64,000 nt of DNA from Rhizobium sp. 18065 (GCF_902706095.1 NZ_CACSJP010000004.1:248001-312000), one strand, 5' to 3'. Shown: positions 44,659-53,820, numbered from the stretch's first letter. The notes: generated by a model from the letters alone, not told the origin. A program made the numbers and translations.

Positions 44659-45357
44659 TCAGGTGTTTTCCGGTGCCGGCGGGCTGTATGCGCCGAGGAA
44701 AAGCTTCAGGCCACTGTCGACCACCCGTTCTATTTCGGCCTGAGTGATGTCTGTCGGCAGCTGATTGAACAGCCGCTCCCTGAAATAGGAGCCGATGGCC
44801 AGATCGATGAACTGGCGCGCTGCCAGCTCGCTGTCGTCGATGTGCAACTGTCCGCTTTCGACATGACGCTCGAGGAAGGCGCGCAGCACTGTCTTGGCAT
44901 TGGTCGGGGCGCCAGCGAAAAACCGCTGGCAGAGCGACGGCATGCGATCGATCACCCCCAGGACAACGCGCATGGACGGAATCATGTCCGTGTTGATGAC
45001 CTGGTGGGCAAAGGCGAGGCCGAAGCGGCGCAACCCGTCCTCGGCGCTGGTGCTCTGCTCCAGCAGTTCGCGCATCTGTTCGGCAAACAGCCCCTTGGCG
45101 CGCTCGATCAGGGCGGCGAACAGCTCTTCCTTGCTTTGGAAGTAAACATAGATCGTGCCCTTGGAGACACCGGCTTCACGGGTCACGTCATTCATACTGG
45201 CAGCGTCATAGCCCATCTTCATGAAGACGCGCTTTGCACCGTCGAGAATCTGGCCGCGCTTGATCGGATCTTCGCCGGCGGCAAAACGGCTCAATCCGGG
45301 CGCTGCCGCAGGCGGCTGCTCCTGTGTTTCGTTCGGTTTTGTCGTCGGTTGGCTCAT
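44659..45357 (-). CDS. TetR family transcriptional regulator
   Basis: Repressor-type regulator of 232 aa. After a Pro/Gln-rich N-terminus of about 32 residues comes a TetR helix-turn-helix (KRGQILDGAKRVFMKMGYDAASMNDVTREAGVSKGTIYVYFQSKEELFAAL, about 33-83). A ligand-binding region follows, of the AefR/AcrR C-terminal type. It is divergent from the emrAB-type efflux operon and probably represses it. A palindrome suited to TetR binding lies between the two genes. Confidence 0.93.
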   Translation of the reverse strand: MSQPTTKPNETQEQPPAAAPGLSRFAAGEDPIKRGQILDGAKRVFMKMGYDAASMNDVTREAGVSKGTIYVYFQSKEELFAALIERAKGLFAEQMRELLEQSTSAEDGLRRFGLAFAHQVINTDMIPSMRVVLGVIDRMPSLCQRFFAGAPTNAKTVLRAFLERHVESGQLHIDDSELAARQFIDLAIGSYFRERLFNQLPTDITQAEIERVVDSGLKLFLGAYSPPAPENT

Positions 45358-45449
45358 GATCGGTCCAAATAATTAACTCATGTCAGTTTTCGAGACGTGA
45401 AGCCGCTTTATGCATCTTGATATGCGTCACGAAAGTCTATATGTCAATC

Positions 45450-45463
45450 GAACCGAACGGTTC
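45450..45463. promoter_or_regulatory. Candidate TetR operator between tetR and emrA
   Basis: GAACCGAACGGTTC consists of GAACCG and its inverse CGGTTC around AA. It lies 41 bp upstream of the emrA-type start and 93 bp from the tetR start. A second GTTCGA half follows at 45465-45470. Position and symmetry fit a TetR-family site controlling both directions. Confidence 0.5.
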
Positions 45464-45503
45464 AGTTCGAATAGTTTCTTCACCAACGCCCCGGTTTTAG
45501 CCC

Positions 45504-46691
45504 ATGTCCGTCACGCAAAGATCCACCGCCCTTCGTTCCGCTCCTCCCGTCGAAGACAGGAATGAGGCCGTGCCGGCCACACCGCAAGATGCCGGGGCCA
45601 CCCCTGTCGAAACAGCTGCGCCTGCAGTCGCCAAGAAGCGCCGCAGCCTCGTGCTGCCGGTCATCGGTCTTGCGATCGCCGGTGCAGGCATCTGGTTCGG
45701 CTATGAGTGGTGGACCAATGGCCGGTTTATGGTGTCGACGGATGATGCCTATATCGAAGGTGACATTGCGATCATTTCGCCGAAGATTGCCGGCTACGTG
45801 GAGACGGTGAACGTCACCGGCAACCAGGTCGTCAAGGCAGGCGATCCACTGGTGACGCTCGATGGTGGCGATTATCGCATCGCCTATGAACAGGCTGTCG
45901 CCAACAGGCAGAGCGCCGAACTCGCGGTCCTGCGCATGGATGCACAGATCTCCGGTGGCGAGGCCAGCCTGGCGCAGACCAAGGCACAGCAGGGCGCGCT
46001 GGAAGCCAGCGTGCGCGGCGCGCAGATCACCGAGAAGCGGGCCAAGGATCTGGCGGCCAAGTCTGCCGGGACCACAGCCGACCTCGACAATGCGACGATC
46101 GCGCTTGAGCAGGCCAAGGCAAACCTGGTCGCGGGGGAAGCGGCAGTGTCTTCTGCCGAAGCCAATGTTTCTCTTCTCAAGGCACAGCGCGATGAAGCGC
46201 TGAACACCGTCAAGGTGCAGGAACTGGCAATCGACAAGGCCCAGCGCGACCTCGACTTCACGGTTCTCAAGGCTCCCTATGACGGGGTCATCGGTAATCT
46301 TTCGGTTCAGGCCGGCGATCTGGTCTCTGCAGGCAAGCGTCTTGCCGCTCTCGTTCCCGTCCGCGACCTCTATATCGAGGCGAATTTCAAGGAAACGCAG
46401 ATCGCCCATCTGGTGCCCGGTTCGAAGGTTTCGATCCATGTCGATGCCTATGGTGACGATCCGCTTGAAGGCACGGTGACCTCGATCGCACCAGCCTCGG
46501 GTGCCATCTTCTCGATGCTGCCTGCCGAAAATGCCACCGGCAATTTCACCAAGGTAGTGCAGCGCGTTCCCGTGCGGATCGCGCTTCCGCAGGAGGCTCT
46601 GGATCAGGGGCACCTGCGCGCCGGTCTCAGCGTGATCGTCGATGTCGACACCCGTACAGCGCCTGAGGCCCATGCCGTCGCTGCGCAGTAA
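45504..46691 (+). CDS. HlyD/EmrA-type membrane fusion protein
   Basis: Periplasmic adaptor of a multidrug efflux pump, 395 aa. A cytoplasmic N-terminus, one membrane anchor near 50-70 (RRSLVLPVIGLAIAGAGIWFGYEWW) and the HlyD lipoyl half-motif (STDDAYIEGDIAIISPKIAGYVETVNVTGNQVVKAGDPLVTLD) are seen. A long alpha-helical hairpin of about 130-260 (Ala/Gln/Glu-rich) precedes the second lipoyl half (YDGVIGNLSVQAGDLVSAGKRLAALVP). The gene is 28 bp before its partner transporter. Confidence 0.93.
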   Translation: MSVTQRSTALRSAPPVEDRNEAVPATPQDAGATPVETAAPAVAKKRRSLVLPVIGLAIAGAGIWFGYEWWTNGRFMVSTDDAYIEGDIAIISPKIAGYVETVNVTGNQVVKAGDPLVTLDGGDYRIAYEQAVANRQSAELAVLRMDAQISGGEASLAQTKAQQGALEASVRGAQITEKRAKDLAAKSAGTTADLDNATIALEQAKANLVAGEAAVSSAEANVSLLKAQRDEALNTVKVQELAIDKAQRDLDFTVLKAPYDGVIGNLSVQAGDLVSAGKRLAALVPVRDLYIEANFKETQIAHLVPGSKVSIHVDAYGDDPLEGTVTSIAPASGAIFSMLPAENATGNFTKVVQRVPVRIALPQEALDQGHLRAGLSVIVDVDTRTAPEAHAVAAQ

Positions 46692-46719
46692 GCGGATCTG
46701 CTAGAAAAGGGGCCGCGTC

Positions 46720-48309
46720 ATGGCCGTTGCAAGCACAGCATCACCCACCCTTGGCTCGGCCTCGGGGGCGGAAGAGCGCATGGATCCGAAGCGCGTCATC
46801 GCCTTCCTGGCGATGGTCTTCGGCATGTTCATGTCGATCCTCGATATCCAGATCGTCTCGGCCTCGCTGTCCGAAATCCAGGCGGGCCTTGGCGCCAGCA
46901 ATGACGAGGTTGCCTGGGTCCAGACGTCGTATCTGATCGCCGAAGTCATCATGATCCCGCTGTCCGGCGTTCTGGCCCGGATCCTGTCGACACGCGTCCT
47001 GTTCTCGATCTGCGCCGGCGGTTTTACGCTGGCCAGCGCATTGGCGGCGACGGCCACCAATATCGAACAGATGATCGTCTACCGTGCGATCCAGGGCTTC
47101 ATCGGCGGCGGCATGATCCCGTCCGTCTTCGTCGCAGCCTTCACGATCTTCCCGCCATCCAAGCGCAATATCGTTTCGCCGATGATCGGGCTTGTCGCCA
47201 CGCTAGCACCGACGATCGGACCGACGATCGGGGGCTATATCAGCCATGCCATGTCGTGGCACTGGCTGTTCCTGATCAATGTCATACCCGGCATCATCGT
47301 GGCGGCGACGACCTGGAGCCTGATCGATTTCGACCAGCCGGACCACAGCCTGATGAAGAAATTCGACTGGTGGGGCCTCGCTTCCATGGCGGTGTTCCTC
47401 GGCTCGATGGAATTCGTGCTGGAAGAAGGCAACAACAAGGACTGGTTCAACGACCACCATATCGTCATGGGCACCATTGCCATGGTGATCGGCGGGGCGA
47501 TCTTCTTCCGCCGGGTTTTCAAGGTCGAGCTTCCCGTCGTCGACCTACGGGCGTTTTCGAATGCGAATTTTGCCTTCGGCTCGTTGTTCTCGTTCGTCAT
47601 GGGGGTCGGTCTTTATGGCCTGACATACCTCTATCCGCTCTATCTCAGTCGCATTCGGCACTACGATTCGCTGATGATCGGCCAGACCATGTTCGTCTCG
47701 GGCGCCGCGATGTTCCTGACGGCGCCGATCGCCGGCATCCTGTCGAGCAAGCTCGATCCTCGGGTGATGATGATGATGGGCTTCGGCGGTTTTGCGGCCG
47801 GTACCTACATGATGACCGGGATCACGGCCGATTGGGACTTCTACGAGCTGCTCATTCCGCAGATCCTGCGCGGCTGCTCGCTGATGATCTGCATGGTGCC
47901 GATCAACAATATCGCGCTTGGCACCTTGCCTCCGGATCGGATGAAAAACGCATCCGGCCTGTTCAACCTGACGCGAAACCTCGGCGGCGCCGTTGGCCTT
48001 GCGATCATCAACACGGTGATCACCCAGCGCACCGACGATCATTTTGCCCGCCTGTCCGAGCAGCTTGACTGGGGCAACCCAGCGGCACTCGACTGGTTGA
48101 ACAGCGTCGGGGCGAACTACGACGCCTATGGTCTGGACGGCAGCACCGTCGCGGTTCAGAAGCTCGCCGGCATCGTCACGCAGCAGGCCACGCTGCTGTC
48201 CTTCATGGACATCTTCATGGGACTGACATTCCTCTTCGGCTCCCTGGTGTTCATGACGCTGCTGTTGAAGAAACCCAAAGCCGCAGCCCCGGCTGGCGCC
48301 GGTCACTAA
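46720..48309 (+). CDS. EmrB/QacA (DHA2) family MFS drug exporter
   Basis: Fourteen-helix proton-driven exporter of 529 aa. DHA2 text: FGMFMSILDIQIVSASLSEIQAGLGASNDEVAWVQTSYLIAEVIMIPLSG, then RAIQGFIGGGMIPSVFVAAFTIFP and GLVATLAPTIGPTIGGYISHAMSWHWLFLINVIPG (motif C). It would work with the adaptor encoded upstream and an outer-membrane channel elsewhere. A terminator follows 16 bp after the stop. The substrate is unknown; regulation by the divergent TetR protein is likely. Confidence 0.94.
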   Translation: MAVASTASPTLGSASGAEERMDPKRVIAFLAMVFGMFMSILDIQIVSASLSEIQAGLGASNDEVAWVQTSYLIAEVIMIPLSGVLARILSTRVLFSICAGGFTLASALAATATNIEQMIVYRAIQGFIGGGMIPSVFVAAFTIFPPSKRNIVSPMIGLVATLAPTIGPTIGGYISHAMSWHWLFLINVIPGIIVAATTWSLIDFDQPDHSLMKKFDWWGLASMAVFLGSMEFVLEEGNNKDWFNDHHIVMGTIAMVIGGAIFFRRVFKVELPVVDLRAFSNANFAFGSLFSFVMGVGLYGLTYLYPLYLSRIRHYDSLMIGQTMFVSGAAMFLTAPIAGILSSKLDPRVMMMMGFGGFAAGTYMMTGITADWDFYELLIPQILRGCSLMICMVPINNIALGTLPPDRMKNASGLFNLTRNLGGAVGLAIINTVITQRTDDHFARLSEQLDWGNPAALDWLNSVGANYDAYGLDGSTVAVQKLAGIVTQQATLLSFMDIFMGLTFLFGSLVFMTLLLKKPKAAAPAGAGH

Positions 48310-48324
48310 GCATTCTGCCTATCG

Positions 48325-48358
48325 AAAAGCCGCCACTCGAAAGGGTTGCGGCTTTTTG
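48325..48358 (+). terminator. Rho-independent terminator of the efflux operon
   Basis: AAAAGCCGC (48325-48333) pairs with GCGGCTTTT (48348-48356), ending in a five-T tract. It separates the efflux genes from the xylose regulator promoter that begins right after it. Confidence 0.85.
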
Positions 48359-48368
48359 TTGATCGAAA

Positions 48369-48407
48369 ATGAGGTACGTACATCTTTTTTTGATTTACGT
48401 ACCTCAT
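48369..48407. promoter_or_regulatory. Perfect 12-bp inverted repeat before the xylose-cluster LacI gene
   Basis: ATGAGGTACGTA (48369-48380) and TACGTACCTCAT (48396-48407) are exact inverse copies with a 15-bp T-rich spacer. The element ends 32 bp before the LacI-family start. It is the only strong palindrome before the lacI-xylB-xylA row, so it is a good candidate for operon-wide autoregulation. Confidence 0.6.
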
Positions 48408-48439
48408 CTCCTGCGCTAGGACAGGCGCCGGAGGAATTC

Positions 48440-49465
48440 ATGAAGCCAACCGTCCATGACATCGCGGTCCATGCCGGGGTCAGCCTTGCAACCGTTGACC
48501 GGGTCCTGAACCGGCGGCCGGGTGTGAGTGCGCGGACCCGCGACAAGGTGGATCAGGCGGTATCGTCGCTCGGATTCGTGCGCGATGTGGCGGCAGCCAA
48601 TCTTGCCAAGGGGCGGACCTATCCGCTGACCTTCATCATTCCCTCCAATGACAATTCCTTCATGCGTGGCCTCAGGCTCGCGCTGGATGAGGCGACGGGA
48701 CATGCGGCCGTGGAACGGATTGCGATCCGGCTGATCGATGTGCCAGCCTTTGATGCGACGGCACTGGCTGGCGCGCTCGATGCGGCGCTTGTCGGCGCGC
48801 CAGCCGGCATTGCGTTTGTCGCCGTCGATGCGCCGGACGTGGTCGAGGCTGCCAATCGTGTTGCCGCCGCCGGTGTACCTTTGGTCACGCTCGTCTCGGA
48901 CCTGTCGGGATCAAGCCGCGATCACTATGCCGGGATCGACAATGCTGCGGCGGGCCGCACGGCTGCCAGCCTGCTCGGGCGGTTTCTCGGCGGCCGCGAT
49001 GGCGCCGTTGCCGTTCTTGCCGGCTCGATGCTGGTGCGCGACCATCGCGAGCGTTGCGAGGCGTTCGAAACCGTGATGGCCAAGGACTTCCCCCGGTTCG
49101 AGATCCTGCCCGTGCTTGAGGGTCGCGATGATCCGGCCACAGTCGAGGCGCTGGTCGGCCGGCTGTTTGCCGAGCGTGACGACATCATCGGTCTCTACAG
49201 CCTGGGTGCCGGCAACCGCGGTCTGGTGCGGGCGCTGGAAAAGGTGACGTCATCGACCAGGCCGGCGGTCATCGCGCATGAACTGACAGACACGACACGC
49301 TCCGCGCTCAATGCCGGCCTGATTGATGCGGTGCTCAACCAGGATGCCGGCCACGAGGTGCGTAGCGCCATCCGGGTGCTGAAAGCCAAGGCCGACGGTT
49401 TGCCGGTGGTGGCTGCGCAAGAGCGTATTCGGCTCGACATATTCTTGAAGGACAATCTGCCCTGA
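48440..49465 (+). CDS. LacI family regulator of the xylose genes
   Basis: Regulator of 341 aa. The helix-turn-helix and hinge are typical (MKPTVHDIAVHAGVSLATVDRVLNRRPGVSARTRDKVDQAVSSLGF). The effector domain resembles periplasmic sugar-binding proteins (about 60-335). The ATG at 48440 follows GAGGAATTC; the open frame to 48356 includes the preceding palindrome and is not expected. The xylB and xylA genes follow on the same strand, so it probably controls xylose use, but the inducer is not proven by sequence. Confidence 0.9.
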   Translation: MKPTVHDIAVHAGVSLATVDRVLNRRPGVSARTRDKVDQAVSSLGFVRDVAAANLAKGRTYPLTFIIPSNDNSFMRGLRLALDEATGHAAVERIAIRLIDVPAFDATALAGALDAALVGAPAGIAFVAVDAPDVVEAANRVAAAGVPLVTLVSDLSGSSRDHYAGIDNAAAGRTAASLLGRFLGGRDGAVAVLAGSMLVRDHRERCEAFETVMAKDFPRFEILPVLEGRDDPATVEALVGRLFAERDDIIGLYSLGAGNRGLVRALEKVTSSTRPAVIAHELTDTTRSALNAGLIDAVLNQDAGHEVRSAIRVLKAKADGLPVVAAQERIRLDIFLKDNLP

Positions 49466-49541
49466 CGGGCAAAGGCGAATGCAGCTTGGCCCACAGGACG
49501 CATGGCGGCCGGGTTCTGAGCAGTTGAAAAGGGAGGAAACT

Positions 49542-50990
49542 ATGTATCTCGGTTTGGATCTTGGAACATCGGGCATCAAGGCGATGCTGATTGATGGCAG
49601 TCAGCGGGTGATCGGTGTCGGTCATGCGGCACTGACCGTCCAGCGGCCTCATTCCGGCTGGTCCGAGCAGGCGCCGGGCGACTGGATCCGCGCGGCGGAG
49701 GAGGCTGTCGGCGCGCTCAAGGCTTCGCATGCCAAAGAACTTGCCGCCGTCAAGGGGATCGGTCTTTCGGGGCACATGCATGGTGCGACCCTGATCGACG
49801 CCAAGGACCGGGTGCTGCGTCCCTGCATTCTGTGGAATGACACGCGCAGCCACGAAGAAGCGGCGGCCCTCGACGCCGATCCGCGGTTCCGTGCGCTGAC
49901 CGGCAATATCGTGTTTCCCGGCTTTACTGCGCCCAAGCTCGCCTGGGTGGCCAAGCATGAACCGGACACCTTTGCCAAGGTCGCCAAGGTGCTGCTGCCC
50001 AAGGATTTCCTCCGGCTCTGGCTCACAGGTGAATACCTCTCCGACATGTCGGATTCGGCTGGCACGGCCTGGCTCGACACCGGCAAACGCGCGTGGTCGC
50101 CGGAGCTTCTCGCCGCGACTGGCCTGACCGTGGAGCAGATGCCCGGCTTGGTCGAGGGGACGGAGCGTGCGGGTACCCTGCGCGGTGAACTGGCAGCGAA
50201 ATGGGGCGTCGGTTCCGATGTCGTCGTTGCCGGCGGGGCAGGGGACAATGCGGCTTCGGCCTGCGGCATGGGCACGGTCGCCGAAGGTCAGGCCTTCGTG
50301 TCGCTGGGCACGTCCGGCGTTCTCTTTGCCGCCAATGGTTCCTATCTGCCGAAGCCGGAAAGCGCGGTGCATGCGTTCTGCCATGCGCTGCCGAACACCT
50401 GGCACCAGATGGGCGTCATCCTTTCGGCCACCGATGCACTGAACTGGCATTCCGGCGTCACGGGCAAATCGGCGGGTGAGTTGACCGCTGAACTGGGCGA
50501 CGATCTCAAGGCGCCGACCGGCGTGACGTTCCTGCCTTATCTCTCCGGCGAGCGCACGCCGCACAACGATGCAAAAATCCGCGGTGCCTTTATCGGGCTT
50601 GGCCATGATTCCAGCCGCGCGGTGCTGACCCAGGCGGTCGTCGAGGGCGTGACCTTTGCCATCCGCGACAGCCTCGAGGCGCTGAAATCCGCAGGCACGA
50701 AGATCGATCGTGTCACCGCCATCGGCGGCGGCTCGCGCTCGCGCTACTGGCTGGCGTCGATTGCAACGGCACTTGGCTTGCCCGTCGATGTGCCGGCTGA
50801 CGGCGATTTCGGTGCGGCCTTCGGCGCGGCCCGGCTCGGCCTGATTGCGGCGACCGGGGCTGATCCCCTGTCGGTGTGCACGGCGCCTGAGACCGCCGAA
50901 ACGATTGCGCCGGTCGCGGCGCTGTCGGGTGCCTACGAGGAGGCTTATCGCCGCTATCGCTCGGTCTATCCGGCGATCAAGGGGCTTTGA
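49542..50990 (+). CDS. xylB: Xylulokinase
   Basis: FGGY-family sugar kinase of 482 aa that phosphorylates D-xylulose to xylulose 5-phosphate. N-terminal phosphate loop MYLGLDLGTSGIKAMLID, the SGHMHGATLID text that separates xylulokinases from other FGGY kinases, ILWNDTRSHEEA, ATDALNWH with the catalytic Asp, LPYLSGERTPHNDAKIRGAF and the C-terminal IGGGSRSRYWLASIATALGLPVDVP are all present. GGGAGGAAAC precedes the ATG at 49542; the open frame starts at 49479. The next gene, xylA, is 54 bp downstream. Confidence 0.95.
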   Translation: MYLGLDLGTSGIKAMLIDGSQRVIGVGHAALTVQRPHSGWSEQAPGDWIRAAEEAVGALKASHAKELAAVKGIGLSGHMHGATLIDAKDRVLRPCILWNDTRSHEEAAALDADPRFRALTGNIVFPGFTAPKLAWVAKHEPDTFAKVAKVLLPKDFLRLWLTGEYLSDMSDSAGTAWLDTGKRAWSPELLAATGLTVEQMPGLVEGTERAGTLRGELAAKWGVGSDVVVAGGAGDNAASACGMGTVAEGQAFVSLGTSGVLFAANGSYLPKPESAVHAFCHALPNTWHQMGVILSATDALNWHSGVTGKSAGELTAELGDDLKAPTGVTFLPYLSGERTPHNDAKIRGAFIGLGHDSSRAVLTQAVVEGVTFAIRDSLEALKSAGTKIDRVTAIGGGSRSRYWLASIATALGLPVDVPADGDFGAAFGAARLGLIAATGADPLSVCTAPETAETIAPVAALSGAYEEAYRRYRSVYPAIKGL

Positions 50991-51044
50991 AATTCATCCC
51001 GCCTTCAAGGGCGGGACAAATATTCAACCAAGGAGGAACTATCC

Positions 51045-52355
51045 ATGAGCACTGGCTTTTTCGGCGATATCGCCAAGATCAAATACGAAGGCACCGACAG
51101 CACCAATCCGCTGGCCTATCGCCACTACAACCCCGATGAAATGGTCGCCGGCAAGCGCATGGAAGAGCATCTGCGCTTTGCCATCGCCTATTGGCACACG
51201 TTCGCCTGGGAAGGCGGAGACCCCTTCGGCGGCCGCACCTTCGATCGCCCCTGGTATGGCAGCGGCATGGACAAGGCGAAGCTGAAAGCGGATGTCGCCT
51301 TCGAAATGTTCAGCCTGCTCGGCACGCCCTACTATTGCTTCCACGATGCCGACGCGCGTCCGGAAGGCGACAGCTTTGCCGAGAACACAAAGAACCTGAA
51401 CGAGATCGTCGACTACTTCGAAAAGAAGCAGTCCGAGACCGGCGTCAAGCTGCTCTGGGGCACGGCGAACCTGTTTTCGCACCGCCGCTACATGTCGGGT
51501 GCTTCGACCAATCCGGATCCGGATGTGTTTGCCTTCAGTGCGGCGACCGTCAAGACCTGCATGGATGCGACCATGCGTCTGGGCGGCGAGAACTATGTGC
51601 TCTGGGGTGGTCGCGAAGGTTATGAAACCCTGCTCAACACTGACCTGAAGCGGGAACTGGACCAGATGGGCCGCTTCCTCAACCTCGTGGTCGAATACAA
51701 GCACAAGATCGGCTTCAAGGGCGCGCTGCTGATCGAGCCGAAGCCGCAGGAACCGACCAAGCACCAGTATGACTACGACGTTGCGACCGTCTACGGCTTC
51801 CTCAAGACCTATGGTCTCGAGAAGGAAGTGAAGGTCAATATCGAACAGGGTCATGCGATCCTGGCCGGCCATACTTTCGAGCATGAACTGGCGCTGGCCA
51901 ATGCACTCGGCATTTTCGGCTCGATCGACATGAACCGCAACGACTACCAGTCCGGCTGGGATACCGACCAGTTCCCCAACAATGTTCCGGAAATGGCTCT
52001 GGCCTATTACCAGGTTCTCGCCGGCGGCGGTTTCACCTCGGGTGGCACCAATTTCGACTCCAAGCTGCGCCGCCAGTCGATCGATCCGGCCGACCTGCTG
52101 ATCGGTCATATCGGCGGCATGGATTGCTGCGCCCGTGGCCTGAAGGCTGCGGCGAAGATGATCGAGGACAAGGCGCTCTCGGGTCCGCTGGCATCACGCT
52201 ACGCCGGTTGGGACAAGGCCGAAAACCAGACGATGCTGCGCGGCGAAGAAAGCCTCGAAGCGATCGCTGCCCGTGTCGAGACCAAGAACGTCAATCCGCA
52301 GCCGAAGTCGGGCCAGCAGGAACTGCTGGAGAACGTGGTCAATCGCTACGTTTGA
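51045..52355 (+). CDS. xylA: Xylose isomerase
   Basis: Metal-dependent aldose-ketose isomerase of 436 aa (class II length, typical of Gram-negative bacteria) converting D-xylose to D-xylulose. Active-site text: [13 protein letters not shown] with the catalytic His, [30 protein letters not shown] with metal ligands, and [36 protein letters not shown] is a strong ribosome site. It completes a lacI-xylB-xylA row, the kinase-first order. A perfect terminator follows. Confidence 0.97.
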   Translation: MSTGFFGDIAKIKYEGTDSTNPLAYRHYNPDEMVAGKRMEEHLRFAIAYWHTFAWEGGDPFGGRTFDRPWYGSGMDKAKLKADVAFEMFSLLGTPYYCFHDADARPEGDSFAENTKNLNEIVDYFEKKQSETGVKLLWGTANLFSHRRYMSGASTNPDPDVFAFSAATVKTCMDATMRLGGENYVLWGGREGYETLLNTDLKRELDQMGRFLNLVVEYKHKIGFKGALLIEPKPQEPTKHQYDYDVATVYGFLKTYGLEKEVKVNIEQGHAILAGHTFEHELALANALGIFGSIDMNRNDYQSGWDTDQFPNNVPEMALAYYQVLAGGGFTSGGTNFDSKLRRQSIDPADLLIGHIGGMDCCARGLKAAAKMIEDKALSGPLASRYAGWDKAENQTMLRGEESLEAIAARVETKNVNPQPKSGQQELLENVVNRYV

Positions 52356-52381
52356 GATGTAGGTTGATGTGATGCGATTGG

Positions 52382-52411
52382 GCCGGGACATGCGAGTGTC
52401 CCGGCTTTTTT
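52382..52411 (+). terminator. Rho-independent terminator of xylA
   Basis: GCCGGGAC (52382-52389) and GTCCCGGC (52398-52405) form a perfect 8-bp stem, followed by a tract of T up to 52411. It starts 27 bp after the xylA stop. Confidence 0.9.
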
Positions 52412-52421
52412 ATGCGGTTGA

Positions 52422-52535
52422 CGTCATGCTCGGGCTTGTCCCGAGCATCTGCCGAGGCTTGCTGCGTCGCTCAACGGTTTGGGTCGGGTTCCTGGCAGTC
52501 TGCAGCAGATCCTCGGGACAAGCCCGAGGATGACG
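52422..52535. repeat. Rhizobial palindromic element, second family, after xylA
   Basis: Arms of 31 bp (52422-52452 and 52505-52535) are inverse copies with paired exceptions. Each arm is itself a hairpin: GCTCGGG/CCCGAGC on the left, CCTCGGG/CCCGAGG on the right. The arms differ exactly where the intra-arm pair changed on both sides (G-C against C-G), which points to selection for the small hairpins. Confidence 0.8.
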
Positions 52536-52622
52536 GTTTCGGGGTGTCTTGCTCGCCAGCATCCCGGGCCATGCCACAAAGCGCCTGATGACGGTGGAGG
52601 CCGTAGACAGCAGGTCCGTCCG

Positions 52623-53642
52623 CTACCGTCTCGCCGGTCCCGTCACCGAGCCGCGTACGATCAGATCCGGCATGATCAGGATTTCGCGTCGCTCGGTCGG
52701 GCGCTCGGCGAGTGTTTCCAGCAGCAGCGCCATCGCCTGGCGGCCGATGGCGCTGCGAGGCTGGCGGATCGTGGTCAGGGCCGGGTTGACATAGGTTGCC
52801 TGCGGCACATCGTCGAAGCCGATGATCGAGAAGTCGCGCGGCAGGTCGTAGCCGCGGGCGGTCAGGCCGTTGATGACGCCGACGGCTGTCGCGTCGTTGA
52901 CGCACATGAAGGCGGTCGGCAACGTATCGCGCATGAACAGTTGCTCGACGGCGAGCCGGCCGCTCTCGATCGTGCCGTCACCTTCCAGCACCAGACGGTG
53001 GTCTGGCGGAATGCGGGCGGCATCGAGTGCGAGGTCGTAGCCCTGGCGGCGGCGCTGGTGGCCGAGCCTGGTCTTGGCATCGCCGATGAAGGCGATGCGG
53101 CGATGGCCGGCCGAGAGAAGATGTTCGGCGGCCTTGCGGGCTCCGGCCGTGTCGTCGACGCCGACATAAGAGGTCTTCGAGCCGAAGACCGGTTCGAAGA
53201 CGGCCACTGACGGCGGCAGGCGCTGGCCGATGACCTGATGGCCGAAGGGTTCGTGGCCGGTGAACAACACCAGGCCGGCAGCCTGGCCGGAGCTCAGGAA
53301 TTTCAGGTATTCCAGCCCGCGTTCGGGATCATTCTGCGTGTGGCCGATCAGCACGCCGAAGCCATGGGCGCGGGCCTCGTTTTCAAGCCCGATCAGCGTG
53401 GTGGAGAAATTCGGATCGCCAATGTCCGGCGCCAGGATCAGGATCATGTTGGAGCGGCCCATGCGCAGCGAGCGGGCCATGGCATTGGTGGTGTAGCCGG
53501 TGATCGCGATCGCCTGGTTGACGCGCTGGCGGGTGGTCTTGGCGACCTTGTCGGGCGTATGGATGGCACGGCTCACCGTGGCGATCGACACCTCGGCAAT
53601 GCGTGCAACATCATCAATCGTGGCCGGCGCTGAATTCGGCAC
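52623..53642 (-). CDS. LacI family regulator of the sugar ABC operon
   Basis: Regulator of 339 aa. The helix-turn-helix (ATIDDVARIAEVSIATVSRAIHTPDKVAKTTRQRVNQAIAITGYTTNAMARSLRMGRSNMI) and the effector domain (ILILAPDIGDPNFSTTLIGLENEA to the C-terminal SAIGRQAMALLLETLAERP) are typical. The open frame extends far upstream with unrelated text. The start is taken as GTG at 53642, preceded by a purine-rich GGGGGATGGGG. It is divergent from the ribose-type importer, and two LacI-type palindromes lie between them. Confidence 0.9.
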   Translation of the reverse strand: MPNSAPATIDDVARIAEVSIATVSRAIHTPDKVAKTTRQRVNQAIAITGYTTNAMARSLRMGRSNMILILAPDIGDPNFSTTLIGLENEARAHGFGVLIGHTQNDPERGLEYLKFLSSGQAAGLVLFTGHEPFGHQVIGQRLPPSVAVFEPVFGSKTSYVGVDDTAGARKAAEHLLSAGHRRIAFIGDAKTRLGHQRRRQGYDLALDAARIPPDHRLVLEGDGTIESGRLAVEQLFMRDTLPTAFMCVNDATAVGVINGLTARGYDLPRDFSIIGFDDVPQATYVNPALTTIRQPRSAIGRQAMALLLETLAERPTERREILIMPDLIVRGSVTGPARR

Positions 53643-53744
53643 GTTGCCCCATCCCCCTATCCATATGGAATCGTTGGAGACCCTATCTGCTGTGCTGCGG
53701 CTGCGAAAGCCGAGAGGGCGGTAAAACATCCCTGTGAATGGATG

Positions 53745-53760
53745 ATGTAAACCTTTACAT
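53745..53760. promoter_or_regulatory. LacI-type operator 1 (ATGTAAACCTTTACAT)
   Basis: A 16-bp site with 7-bp perfect arms ATGTAAA/TTTACAT around CC, matching the general LacI/CcpA pattern TGTAAANNTTTACA. It lies 61 bp before the ABC ATPase gene, in the divergent promoter of the adjacent LacI-family regulator. An identical site follows 21 bp downstream. Confidence 0.75.
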
Positions 53761-53765
53761 CGATC

Positions 53766-53781
53766 ATGTAAACCTTTACAT
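53766..53781. promoter_or_regulatory. LacI-type operator 2 (ATGTAAACCTTTACAT)
   Basis: Exact second copy of the 16-bp site, 21 bp centre to centre from the first. Two helical turns place both on the same DNA face, favouring cooperative binding by a dimer pair. It ends 39 bp before the ABC ATPase start. Confidence 0.75.
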
Positions 53782-53820
53782 AGGTCAGCATAGCGGTTGA
53801 GGAGCCGCCGGGAGGATTGC

